Shown here in pieces: positions 44,450 to 55,200 of a stretch of DNA of 64,000 bases (the stretch's first letter is position 1; each line of letters starts with the position of its first letter). The position numbers and the translations under genes were made by a program. The stretch lies in the NCBI RefSeq assembly GCF_002954265.1, contig NZ_PPSL01000002.1:372001-436000 (forward strand), given 5' to 3'. The notes below the pieces were generated by a model. The model worked only from the letters and a program-made list of their open reading frames with translations. It was not told the DNA's origin and ran no database searches. The DNA is from Flavipsychrobacter stenotrophus. GTDB taxonomy: Bacteria > Bacteroidota > Bacteroidia > Chitinophagales > Chitinophagaceae.

Positions 44450-44477
44450 GTAGAGACGCAAAATTTTGCGTCTCTAC
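44450..44477. repeat. REP palindrome, right of RAYT, unit 2
   Basis: Perfect palindrome from GTAGAGACGC to GCGTCTCTAC, 67 bp start-to-start from unit 1, in a BIME-like pair. Its end lies 13 bp downstream of the stop of the giant gene at 44490 and could act as its terminator. Confidence 0.85.
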
Positions 44478-44489
44478 CTACTGTTATTG

Positions 44490-47400
44490 TTACTCACCCA
44501 CCACAACCCTTTCCGTCACCTTACCGCTGGCAGTTATCGCGGATATCATGTAGGTGCCGGCGGCTACATTCATTTGCACCTGTTCCTTTCTATTCGTCAT
44601 TGTATTCCATTCCTTAACCACCCTTCCTAAAAGATCAGTTACAACCATGTGAACAGGCTCCGTTTCAGAAGAGGAAAGTTGCAGCATAAATGACCCGTTA
44701 TTAGGATTGGGTACAATGCTCATATTACATTGGATAGCACCAACATTAGCTACCGCAACTGCTCCATTGTAATAGGTCTTCTGCATACAACCATTGCGGG
44801 TGGTAATGACCCAATAATACTTACCTGCAAGGTCCGGCGCAGGATTATAATAATTCTGATTGGTCTCACCTGATAATAATGTAGAATCAAGTGTGATCAC
44901 ATCATCATAACCCCACTGGTAGGTATCTTCATCAGAAGGGGCACATACAAATTGGTGATCGAAATAGATAACAGAAGGCAGATCAGATATACCACCATCA
45001 ACCAGCACCGCAAAAGAATCTCGCTGTGCACAACCCGATGACAGCATGGTAGCGGTTAGGTATATCCAGCCAATACCTGGGGTAGAGAAACTAACTAAAC
45101 TATTTCTACCACCTGCACCGGTAGCCCATATAGCAGCCGGGCTTGTAGCCGTCCAGGTATAATGCTCTCCGGCATAAACCGTATCCAGTGTTCCGAAGTT
45201 TTGGTACAGCGTATTCAAACACACCACTGGCGGGCTCTTAATGTCTATATGCGGCATGTGTGCGCCCGGGCTGAGTATCACATCCAACTGCTGCACGTTA
45301 GCGCAGCCATTGGCAGTGATCGTGAATACATACACCACCATCACATTGCTATCGGTGGTATTGACCACACTATCATGAATGGCACCTGTACCCAATGAAC
45401 TTGGCGGAGTAATGCCTGTCACAGCAGCTCTTGTCCAGCTATAGGCTGCACCTGGTGTTGCACTCAAAGGCACATAATCAAATACAGTTCCACCACACAA
45501 CGAAGCAGCTAGTGAACTGGTAAGCCTTGGCGTAGGATTAACCCTTACTACAACATGCTGCGTATCCGCGCAACCATTGGCAACAAGAGCCACAGTATAG
45601 GTTACAATTACGGGCAGTGCAGTAGTATTATCCAACACTTCTGAGATCAAGCCTACGCCGCCGCCCGCGCTACTGGCAATACCCGGTGTCAGATCCCTGC
45701 TCCAGACAAACGACGCACCAAGCGTTACAGTAGAAGGAAGATAGGTAAACACCGTGCTATCACAAATAGCAGCAGGCGTTAATGTGCTCGTGAGCACAGG
45801 AGCTGTATTAACTGTAACAATATGATGCGCAGAGAGCACATTGCAACCAAGGCTTACTGTGTAACTGATAACCACTGTACCTGCTGAAATACCCGTCACT
45901 ACACCACCGCTTGTTACAAATGCAATACCTGTGTTACTGCTGCTCCAGGTTCCGCCATTGACTGTATCAGCCAATACTATAGATGCCCCGCGACAAACCG
46001 CTGACGGACCCGTAATGATACCTGTATCAGGCAGCGCATCTACTATAACTATGTGTATTGCCGCAACACTACCGCAGGCATTGGTAACCGTATAAGAGAT
46101 GGTATCTGTACCCGGACTTATTGTACTAACAAATCCTGCAGCCGATACCGTTGCCGCGCCATTACTTGCCGACCACACCCCACCCGAAGCAGTAGCAGTA
46201 AGAGAGACTGTACTGGCCAGACATAGATGGGTTGGTCCGCTTATTGTACCTGCAAGCGGCAATGGATTAACTGTAATTGAAGTAGAAGTTGTAGCCGTAC
46301 CACATACGCTTGTAGCGGCATAAGATATAGTAACCACCCCACCCGATATGCCGGTAACAACACCCGCAGTATCTACAGTTGCTATAGAAACGCTATCTGA
46401 CGTCCATACACCACCGGTAACGGTATTGGCGAGTGTTATAACCTGTCCCTGGCAAACTGTATTGACTCCTGATATAGTATCTACGTACGGTGAATTATTA
46501 ACAACGATATTTTTAGTAGCTACTGCTGATCCGCAGATATTTGTTGTGGTATATAGTATTGTATCAGCTCCGTTAGCCACTCCCGTAACTATACCACCCG
46601 ATACTGTTGCACTGGCATTTGTAGCGCTCCATACGCCACCAGCTACTGCATTAGTTAATGTAAGTACAGTACCTACACAAACACTGGACAGCCCATTGAT
46701 CACACCCGCTGGTGGCAGCGTATCTATGACCACAACATGAGTTGCAGATACCGAGCCGCAGATATTTGAAATAGTGTAGGTGATCGTATCAACTCCCTGT
46801 GTGGCACCAGTAACTATACCGCCAATAACAGTAGCATGAGCATTTGATGCTGTCCATGTACCACCACTAACACTATCGGTCAAGGTAATAGACTGTCCAG
46901 CACATACCGAACCTGGGCCTGTGATAAGACTTACCGACGGAGACAAATTAACGGTCATCACCCTACTTACTACATCACTACCACAACCATTAGTAACTGT
47001 ATAATTGATCGTATCAATACCCGGGTTTATACCTGACACAACACCCGACACGACAGTAGCTGAGCCATTAGTTGCCGCCCATACTCCACCAGTAGCAGAT
47101 GGCACCAACGTAGTCTGCGCTCCCGTACATACCGACGTAGCGCCTGTAAGCGTACCCGCATGTGGCAAAGGATTTACCGTTATCATTTGCGTATCGGTAG
47201 CAGTACCGCAGCCATTGGTTACAGAATAAGAAATAACCACATTACCCGCTACCACACCACCAACGACACCGCCACTCACTGTTGCTACAGCAGCATTACC
47301 CGACGCCCATGAGCCGGATGCTACCGTGCTCGTCAATGTTATCAATGAACCTTCACAAACACTCACTGGGCCGGAAACAACACCCGCATTAGGAGAAAGA

Positions 47401-50400
47401 TCTACCTGCACCAGCTGTGTGTCCACATCTGTACCGCAACTGTTGGTAATAGAGTAAGAGATAATAGCTATTCCAACTGTAGCACCATGCACCACTCCCG
47501 CCGCCACACTCGCAACCGTTGGGTCGCTGGAAGTCCACGTGCCACCCGTTGTTAGATTCGCAAGCGTAAGATTCACCCCGGTACACACTAAATGCCCACC
47601 GGTAATAATACCCGCATGTGCCAATGGATTTACCGTAATCATCTGCGTATCAACAGCAGTACCACAGCTATTCACTACGCTATAAGATATGATTACATTG
47701 CCCGCTGCCACTCCATAAACAACACCACCGCTTACAGTTGCGGTTGCATTGTTAGCAGATATCCAGCTACCGGTTGTAGCCGTATTATTTAACGTGATCA
47801 CCGAGCCTTCGCACACCACTCGTGTTGGCCCTGTGATCGAGCCGGCATCAGGAGACAGATTCACATTCACCAATTGCGTATCCACGGCTGTACCGCAGCT
47901 GTTAGTTACAGAATAAGATATGATAGCAACACCCGGTGTAGCACCATGAACCACACCTCCTGTCACACTGGCTATTGCCGGTGCATCACTGGTCCAGGTG
48001 CCGCCTGTTGTCCCATTCGTCAGTGTTATATTCAATCCCGTACAAACAGTGTGTGCGCCATTAATAGTGCCCGCATTGGGCAATGGCAATACCACTATCA
48101 TTTGAGTATCATATGCAGTGCCGCATGCTGCTGTTGCTGAGTACGAGATGATCACCAAACCTGCACTCACACCTGTCACAACGCCGCCACTATTTATTGT
48201 TGCACCTGCACCACCACTCAACCATGTGCCGGTGCTCACTGTATTATTAAGTGTTATGCTGCTACCCACACAAACAGAAGCCGCTCCACTTATATGCCCC
48301 GCGTCCGGACTCAGTTCAACCGCCACGAGCTGCGTATCTACCGCAGTGCCGCAGCTATTGGTAACAGAATAAGAAATTATTGGCAGCCCCACAGATACAC
48401 CATGCACCACCCCACCAACTACAGTCGCCGATGCATCGCTACTGGTCCATGTGCCGCCACCTGTTGCATTGGTGAGTGTAATGTCAAAGCCGGTACACAC
48501 TCTGTGCAATCCCGTTATATTCCCGGCATTTGGCTGTGGCAATACCACTATATTCTGGGTATCTACCGCCACTCCGCAGGCACCCGTAAAACTATAAGAG
48601 ATCAATGCATTTCCTGCTGCTACTGCAGTCACAACTCCACTATTCGTCACGGTAGCAGTACCTGTTGCACTACTGCTCCATGTACCACCGGCCACACTTG
48701 TTGTCAATGAGATCTGCGTACCTGCACACACAGCAGTTGGTCCACCTATAGTACCGGGCGTTGTAGCCGATATCACTGTTACCATTTGCGTATCTACCTG
48801 CGTTCCACATACTGTGCTCGCTGTATAAGATATTATTGCACTACCACCCACGGCGCCATGTACTACGCCACCTACCACACTGGCTATTGCCGGAGCACTG
48901 CTGCTCCACGCACCACCTGTAGCGGTATTAGTCAGCGTTATGTTAGTACTTACGCACACATCACCTGGCCCGACTATTGTACCTGCATTGGGCTGCGGAT
49001 TAACCACTACCATCTGGGTATCGGTTGCTGTTCCACAACTGTTGGCAACACTATATGATATTATCACATTACTTGCAGCTACGCCGGTTACCACACCGCC
49101 GCTCACAGTTGCTCTTGCAGTATTACTACTTATCCACGTACCGCCACTTGCCGGGTCAGTAAGGGTTATTGTAGTACCTGCACACACTGCAGTAGGCCCT
49201 GTAATAGTTCCTGCGTTAGGCGTCGCATCGATAGTTAACAGCAAAGTATCTGTTGCCGTACCACAGCCATTGGTTGATGTTACAGAATAAGAGATAATGG
49301 CCACTCCCACACTTGCACCACCAGCAGTTCCGCCGGCGTTTATAGTAGCGACGCTCGTATTACTACTGCTCCATGTTCCCGGTCCGACGGTATTAGAATA
49401 AGGTGCGCCGGTAACCGTGCCATTACACAAACTCGTAGGCCCTGTTGTCAGGCCCACAACAGGCAACGGAAACACCCGCACCATTTGTGTATCACTTAAA
49501 GAGCCGCAGCTATTCGTTACCGTATAAGAAATGATGGTTGTGCCTATACTTGCCCCACCTACTACACCACCGCTCACTGTTGCCACTGCGGGCACAGAGC
49601 TGCTCCACACACCGCCCGATGTAGTATCCGTCAGTGTAATGGAAGAACCTGCACATACCGTATTGACAGTACCTGTTATTGTTCCCGTCACGGGCGCCAC
49701 ATTCACTATAAACGGAACAGTAGCAGCTGCACTACCGCAGCCATTGGTCAACGTATAGCTGATAATAGTGCTGCCCACAAGGGCCACACTCGTCACCATC
49801 CCAACTCCGTTTACCGTAGCTATCCAAGTATTATTAGATGACCATACACCGCCTGTAGCAGTATCAGCCAGCGTTGTTGTTTGCCCTGCACCGCATACAG
49901 CTGCGGTACCTGTTATTACCCCTGCAGATGGTGTGGTCTTCACCGTATCTACTTTTGTTGCGCTGATCAGGCCACAGGTATTGGTAAGTGAGTAGGTAAT
50001 ATTTACGACGCCTGTATGCAGACCATTAACAGTCACGGAAGTTCCGGCTGGGGTTATCGTCGCTATAAACGCATCTCCCGTCGCCCATGTGCCACCGGTC
50101 ATTGTGTTGGTGAGGGTTATAGGCGTTCCTATACACTGGCTTACCGGGCCTGCTATGGCAGGTACTACAATCACCGAATCAAACGTAATAACGAACCTCC
50201 TGCTGCTGGTATCACCCCCAGCTATCTTGTACAATATTACCGTGTCCTTACCCGGCAGGTGTGGTGTCAACATACCTGTAGCAGTATCTATAGAAGCCAA
50301 TGTATTATTGGTCAGGGTCCATACCCCACCAATTGTGCCGCTGGTCAACGTTATGGCCGGAGCCGAAGCACAGATTATATGGGGACCGGATATAGTATCC

Positions 50401-51965
50401 ATTATAGGTAGTGGGTAATCACGGAAAATGGTAATAGTTCCCTGTCTGTTATTTGTTGCCACAATTTCAGGGTATCCATCGCCGTCTAGATCTCCCAGAT
50501 TGACTCCAAGCGGAGTTGTCCCAGTAAGAAAATCTAGTTTAGTCGCTAAAGTGCCGGCTGTGAAAGCCGCGCCTGTAATAGATGTATTTCTGAAAACGGA
50601 TATCCTGCTCGGAGCTGCATCTGCAACAACAATATCGGGCTTGCCATCACCATTTAGGTCTCCTATTGCTATTCCCGCCGGCGATGCAAGTGTCACATAA
50701 GTCACTACAGCTGCAAAAGTTGAAGCGTCTATTACCCCTGGAGTACCAATGTTTCTATATAATCCAACCTGGTTGGAACTTGTAGACGTAACCGCAATAT
50801 CCAATTTACCATCACCATCTATATCTACACTTTGAATATCTGATAATTTCCCTGGTGCAGGCAGTATTATTCTCGGGGCAAAATCAATGATTCCGCCCAC
50901 TGAAATATTCTTCAGTACAGAAACTGTTTCGGAAGAATCATCTGCAACTCCGATATCCGCCAAACCATCACCATCCAGGTCACCTGTGCTAATGCCAATC
51001 GGCAGAACGCCACACTTAAAAGCTCCGATAACATTCAAACTAATGTTGCCTACAGTACTTGTATTCTGAAGTAAGACCACATTTGCGGAATCCCTACAGG
51101 TAACTGCAACATCCACTTTACCGTCTTTGTCAAAATCAGCTATTCCTATTACATAGGGGGCAACACCTGTTGGCGACACCTGAAATTCCACCATCGAAGC
51201 AAAAGTAATGTTGCCGGTTGTAGACGTGTTTCTGTAAACAGCCACCTTTCCCCCTCCTAATTGCGGCAAAACAAGGTCTAACATCCCGTCTCCATCTATA
51301 TCTGCCAATTTCACATTTGCAGGCTGATTACCGCCCGGCAAACTGCCGGAAGGCAAAACAACGCCAACCGGAGAAAAGGATGCATTGCTTATCCAACCAG
51401 GAGTACTTATATTTCTGTAAATGACAAGGTTCCCAAAGTTAGGAGGATCATGTCGGTTTGTCGTCACTAAATCCGGCTTACCATCTCCGTCAAGATCTCC
51501 CAATACTGTTATGTAAGAATACGCAGGATCAGAAAATGAACCAATCGCATTATACCCTACTGTCAACAATGTAGTATTTCTTATATTTATCGTATCCTGG
51601 TAAAAATAAGAGCTGTTAAAGGTTGGTAAATATTTGTCAACCTGATAACCCGTGAGATGATTTGTAGTATTCAACACCGATACAGGCCCAAACACAGCGC
51701 CCGTATCTACCGTTACTGTAAGTTGTGTTGCAGTAGCACCAATTACAAATGCCCTTGTAGAGCCAAAATAAACAATATTATTAGCTGGCAGCAGGTCAAA
51801 GCTACTACCCGATATTGTTATAGTAGATCCTGTGGTAGCTATAGATGGAGAAACAGACGTAATAACAGGCGCCTGCCCGTACCCCGGCACAGTGCACAGT
51901 AATATAAAAATAAGACAAGAGTATCTTAAATAAGCAAGAGGGTTATTAAGTAAAAGAGTGTTCAT
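44490..51965 (-). CDS. Giant T9SS-secreted Ig-like repeat protein
   Basis: 2491 aa. Signal peptide (LIFILLCTVPGYGQ), an IPT/TIG domain (~32-105: PVITSVSPSIATTGSTITIS), then seven FG-GAP calcium motifs of the type DLDGDGKPD, which suggest a seven-bladed propeller (~120-520). About 20 Ig-like units of ~75 aa follow (core VCAG-x-ITLT ... GGTW ... GVV.G ... IISYSVTN.CGT), then PKD-like segments and a C-terminal sorting domain (NPNNGSFMLQL ... AAGTYMIS). Likely exported to the surface as adhesin or matrix. Neighbouring 1734-aa gene has the same layout. Confidence 0.9.
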   Translation of the reverse strand: MNTLLLNNPLAYLRYSCLIFILLCTVPGYGQAPVITSVSPSIATTGSTITISGSSFDLLPANNIVYFGSTRAFVIGATATQLTVTVDTGAVFGPVSVLNTTNHLTGYQVDKYLPTFNSSYFYQDTINIRNTTLLTVGYNAIGSFSDPAYSYITVLGDLDGDGKPDLVTTNRHDPPNFGNLVIYRNISTPGWISNASFSPVGVVLPSGSLPGGNQPANVKLADIDGDGMLDLVLPQLGGGKVAVYRNTSTTGNITFASMVEFQVSPTGVAPYVIGIADFDKDGKVDVAVTCRDSANVVLLQNTSTVGNISLNVIGAFKCGVLPIGISTGDLDGDGLADIGVADDSSETVSVLKNISVGGIIDFAPRIILPAPGKLSDIQSVDIDGDGKLDIAVTSTSSNQVGLYRNIGTPGVIDASTFAAVVTYVTLASPAGIAIGDLNGDGKPDIVVADAAPSRISVFRNTSITGAAFTAGTLATKLDFLTGTTPLGVNLGDLDGDGYPEIVATNNRQGTITIFRDYPLPIMDTISGPHIICASAPAITLTSGTIGGVWTLTNNTLASIDTATGMLTPHLPGKDTVILYKIAGGDTSSRRFVITFDSVIVVPAIAGPVSQCIGTPITLTNTMTGGTWATGDAFIATITPAGTSVTVNGLHTGVVNITYSLTNTCGLISATKVDTVKTTPSAGVITGTAAVCGAGQTTTLADTATGGVWSSNNTWIATVNGVGMVTSVALVGSTIISYTLTNGCGSAAATVPFIVNVAPVTGTITGTVNTVCAGSSITLTDTTSGGVWSSSVPAVATVSGGVVGGASIGTTIISYTVTNSCGSLSDTQMVRVFPLPVVGLTTGPTSLCNGTVTGAPYSNTVGPGTWSSSNTSVATINAGGTAGGASVGVAIISYSVTSTNGCGTATDTLLLTIDATPNAGTITGPTAVCAGTTITLTDPASGGTWISSNTARATVSGGVVTGVAASNVIISYSVANSCGTATDTQMVVVNPQPNAGTIVGPGDVCVSTNITLTNTATGGAWSSSAPAIASVVGGVVHGAVGGSAIISYTASTVCGTQVDTQMVTVISATTPGTIGGPTAVCAGTQISLTTSVAGGTWSSSATGTATVTNSGVVTAVAAGNALISYSFTGACGVAVDTQNIVVLPQPNAGNITGLHRVCTGFDITLTNATGGGTWTSSDASATVVGGVVHGVSVGLPIISYSVTNSCGTAVDTQLVAVELSPDAGHISGAASVCVGSSITLNNTVSTGTWLSGGAGATINSGGVVTGVSAGLVIISYSATAACGTAYDTQMIVVLPLPNAGTINGAHTVCTGLNITLTNGTTGGTWTSDAPAIASVTGGVVHGATPGVAIISYSVTNSCGTAVDTQLVNVNLSPDAGSITGPTRVVCEGSVITLNNTATTGSWISANNATATVSGGVVYGVAAGNVIISYSVVNSCGTAVDTQMITVNPLAHAGIITGGHLVCTGVNLTLANLTTGGTWTSSDPTVASVAAGVVHGATVGIAIISYSITNSCGTDVDTQLVQVDLSPNAGVVSGPVSVCEGSLITLTSTVASGSWASGNAAVATVSGGVVGGVVAGNVVISYSVTNGCGTATDTQMITVNPLPHAGTLTGATSVCTGAQTTLVPSATGGVWAATNGSATVVSGVVSGINPGIDTINYTVTNGCGSDVVSRVMTVNLSPSVSLITGPGSVCAGQSITLTDSVSGGTWTASNAHATVIGGIVTGATQGVDTITYTISNICGSVSATHVVVIDTLPPAGVINGLSSVCVGTVLTLTNAVAGGVWSATNASATVSGGIVTGVANGADTILYTTTNICGSAVATKNIVVNNSPYVDTISGVNTVCQGQVITLANTVTGGVWTSDSVSIATVDTAGVVTGISGGVVTISYAATSVCGTATTSTSITVNPLPLAGTISGPTHLCLASTVSLTATASGGVWSASNGAATVSAAGFVSTISPGTDTISYTVTNACGSVAAIHIVIVDALPDTGIITGPSAVCRGASIVLADTVNGGTWSSSNTGIAFVTSGGVVTGISAGTVVISYTVSLGCNVLSAHHIVTVNTAPVLTSTLTPAAICDSTVFTYLPSTVTLGASFVWSRDLTPGIASSAGGGVGLISEVLDNTTALPVIVTYTVALVANGCADTQHVVVRVNPTPRLTSSLAASLCGGTVFDYVPLSATPGAAYSWTRAAVTGITPPSSLGTGAIHDSVVNTTDSNVMVVYVFTITANGCANVQQLDVILSPGAHMPHIDIKSPPVVCLNTLYQNFGTLDTVYAGEHYTWTATSPAAIWATGAGGRNSLVSFSTPGIGWIYLTATMLSSGCAQRDSFAVLVDGGISDLPSVIYFDHQFVCAPSDEDTYQWGYDDVITLDSTLLSGETNQNYYNPAPDLAGKYYWVITTRNGCMQKTYYNGAVAVANVGAIQCNMSIVPNPNNGSFMLQLSSSETEPVHMVVTDLLGRVVKEWNTMTNRKEQVQMNVAAGTYMISAITASGKVTERVVVGE
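47163..48534 (-). repeat. Dimeric higher-order repeat in the giant gene
   Basis: Ig-like units 9-14 alternate between two subtypes: units 9, 11, 13 share VCTG...VHG...DTQLV...LSPDA, and units 10, 12, 14 share SxITLNN...TGxW...DTQMI. This indicates amplification of a two-unit block of about 455 bp. Confidence 0.75.
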
Positions 51966-52184
51966 AAGGTCTTGATTAACAATTCACTAGCAACAAACAA
52001 AAATGTTGTTGCATTCCGGGTAATATGCTTCTCTTTAAAAGTATATTACGCAAATATACATAATATACTGTTGAGATATGCTGCACCCGATTAACAATTT
52101 CATTAACTAACAGTCAATATCGCCGTAAGTAAAAACAGAGTACAAACAAATCATTCCTTCCACCTTTTTAGAAGCAGAACTAAC

Positions 52185-52219
52185 AAAAAATGGCCCCGAT
52201 GAGTTTCATCGGGGCCATT
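52185..52219 (-). terminator. Terminator after the 1734-aa protein gene
   Basis: AATGGCCCCGATGA/TCATCGGGGCCATT (52189-52219) followed on the minus strand by a run of T. It lies 20 bp past the stop. Confidence 0.9.
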
Positions 52220-52238
52220 AATATTCTACCTGAACAAT

Positions 52239-55200
52239 TTATTTACCCAATTCAAAATGTATTGTCTTACTCAGGTGCTCAGAGTGTACATTCAATATGT
52301 ACATACCATTGGCCAGCTCATTATCCAGTACTACCGTATTGTCTATCGCTCCGCCCGCTGCATTAAACTGGTTGCGGTACACCACCTGACCAAGCATATT
52401 GGTTATTTCTACGCTTATTTCTTCGTCGGTAGTAATACCCACATTACCATGTATCACAAAGTTACCCTTGGTAGGGTTAGGCATTACACGAATGTCGCTG
52501 TTAGGTACATTCACCTGGCTCACACCCACATTACCACCTATCGCTATCTCTTGAGATGCGTATACAGATGTATTGTTACAATAATCTGTATTGGTCATGA
52601 TACATGTAAATGAATCACCGGTTGCCAATACATTAGTAGAGTAAGTGGTAGTGTTAGCACCCGGTATTAATATACCGTTCTTCTTCCACCTGTAGGTAGG
52701 TGCCAGACCCGGATTAGTAGGATGCGCAGTAAACGTAGCCGTCATACCCGGCGCCAATATATACCCCGGACTCACACTCAGGTAAATATCCGGTATAGCT
52801 ACCGGTATCACTGTTACAGAGTGCGGTGCGCTGGTGGCTACAGAATAGTTGATACAAGGGAAATTACTTGTCATTTCTACTGTCACTACATCGCCGGTAG
52901 TACCCATATAAGCAAGGCTTCCTGCGGTACCGGCTGGCACACCATTCACCTTCCATACATACGTCGGGTGTGTACCACCGCCGGTCATTATTGTTGAGTA
53001 GGCAATCGGATAACCCTCACAGGCACTATCCGAACCGATCATTGTGATCGTCGGGTTCAGGTATGGACTAACTGTAAGTCTTAAGGTATCTACTGCTGTA
53101 TCTACCAGCGGACAAATGTAGTTGCTGTGTATCACTACTCTTATAAAATCATTATTGGCAGGTACGTACGTAAATGTACTGCCCGGACCTACATTGATAC
53201 CGTTGATGTTCCAGTTAAATGTAGGTGCCGCGCCGCCAAACACTGGATTCGGATTCAGCGTTACAGGATTACCGAGGCACGTTGTATCGCCAATACCTGT
53301 TGCCAGATTAAGTATAGGCGTTCTGCGGGTGATCACCACCATCTTTACAAAAGACTTTGCTGTTGCCGGCGATGGACACTGCGCGCTGCTCGTCATTACC
53401 ACACTTACAGAATCTCCGTTAAGCGGAATATACGAGAACGATGGTCCCGTTCCTGCAGGTAGTGTATTTACTCTCCACTGGAAGGTTGGCGTAGGTCCCG
53501 GATTTATAGTATTAGCCGTATACGTCACCAGTGTATTCTGACATACTGTCGCTACAGATCCTGTAAGCGTAAGCGTAGGACTTGTAGTTATAGACACCAA
53601 TGGAGTAAGTATAGGATAAGAAGTAACTGTCATGGTATCTCTGCAACCAAAGCCAGGTGTAGTAAATGTAATGAGGGCTGTGTTTATTGATGGCGATGGG
53701 CCTGTTACCACACCACGCACCACACCTGTTACAGAGTCTACCTTTACCAGGTTGGTATCAGAACTTGTCCAGTAGCCAAATGCCGAATCTACTATCAGGT
53801 TGCTGGTAAAGCCCTGGCATACCGAAGTAGGCCCCGTTACGGTTGGACCGGGATTAATAGTTATAGGAGAGAATACAAAACATGATGTAGCAGTGAGCGT
53901 ATAGCTGATAAACGCTGTACCACCCGACATACCTATCAGCTCACCGGTATTTGTGTTAATGCTGGCTACAGCAGGGTTACTACTGCTCCAGGTACCCAGC
54001 GTTGTAGCATCGCTTAATGTTATAGTAACATTAGGGCATATTGTAGATATGCCTGAAATAGCTGCCGGAGGCGGAGTAACTGTCATGGTATGTGTGGCAT
54101 AACAGCTTGAACCTGCGATAGAATAAGTAATAGTAGTCGTTCCCAATGTTGCTCCCGAAACAATACCAATAGCATTAACCGGTGCTACTACAGAGTTACT
54201 GCTGCTCCATACACCACCCGATGGCGTATCTACCAGGTTGGTAAAGCCACCAAGGCATACTGTTGCAGAACCTGTTATAGGGCCCGGGCTAGGGAATACT
54301 GATATCGTCGTACCTACTGCACAACCTGTAGAAGGAATGGTATAACTAACTGTAGCAATACCCAGTGCATTACCTGTTATAAAACCCGTTGTGGCATCAA
54401 TAGAAGCAACAGATAAAGGAGTTGCTGTCCAGTTACCACCTGCAGGTGAACTGGTTAATGAAGTAGTTGCGCCACGACAAATGGTTGGTCCGCCGCTTAT
54501 AGGCGTTGGCAAAGTATTTACCGTAAATGGTGTAAGTGCTACGCTGCAACCTGTAGATGTTTGTGTAAAGCTGATAGTAGCATTACCTGCGGCAATACCA
54601 TTGACTACGCCAGATGATGTGCCTATGCTTACAAAACCGCCCACCTGGCTCCAGGTACCCGGTGCCGATGCATTGGTGAGTGTTATCGAAGAACCCACGC
54701 ACACAGAGCTCCCACCAAGTATTGGCGCGGGGCTATTGTATACATTTACTATAACCGTATCATAGCAGCCACCGGTTATTGTATAGGAAATAACAGATGT
54801 ACCACCTGCTACACCACCTACTCCACCTGTGCCGGTTACAGTTGCCGCGGCAGTATTCGTACTCAGCCATGTACCACCGCCCGTTGTATTAAACAGAGAG
54901 ATCGTATTACCCGGACAAACATTGAATGTACCCGTTATTGCGGCGGGGCTTAAGTTTACAGTTATTGGATAGAGTTGAGATGCCGTACCGCAACCATTGG
55001 TAAGCGTATAGCTTATCGTCACCGCACCCGCGGCAATGCCATGCACCATGCCCGAAGCAGACACAGTAGCTTTTGTATTGTCGCTCGATGTCCATGTACC
55101 CAATGGTGTAGTATTCGTCAGCGTCATATTAGCACCGGTACATACAGATGTAGGACCGCCGATAGCCGCTATTACAGGGCCTGCAGTTACCGTAACAAGA

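Noticed and set aside
45800-50410. Regular ~230-bp periodicity that could look like a CRISPR or satellite
   Set aside because: It is the coding repeat of Ig-like units in one long open frame; units differ in sequence and there are no short direct repeats with unique spacers.
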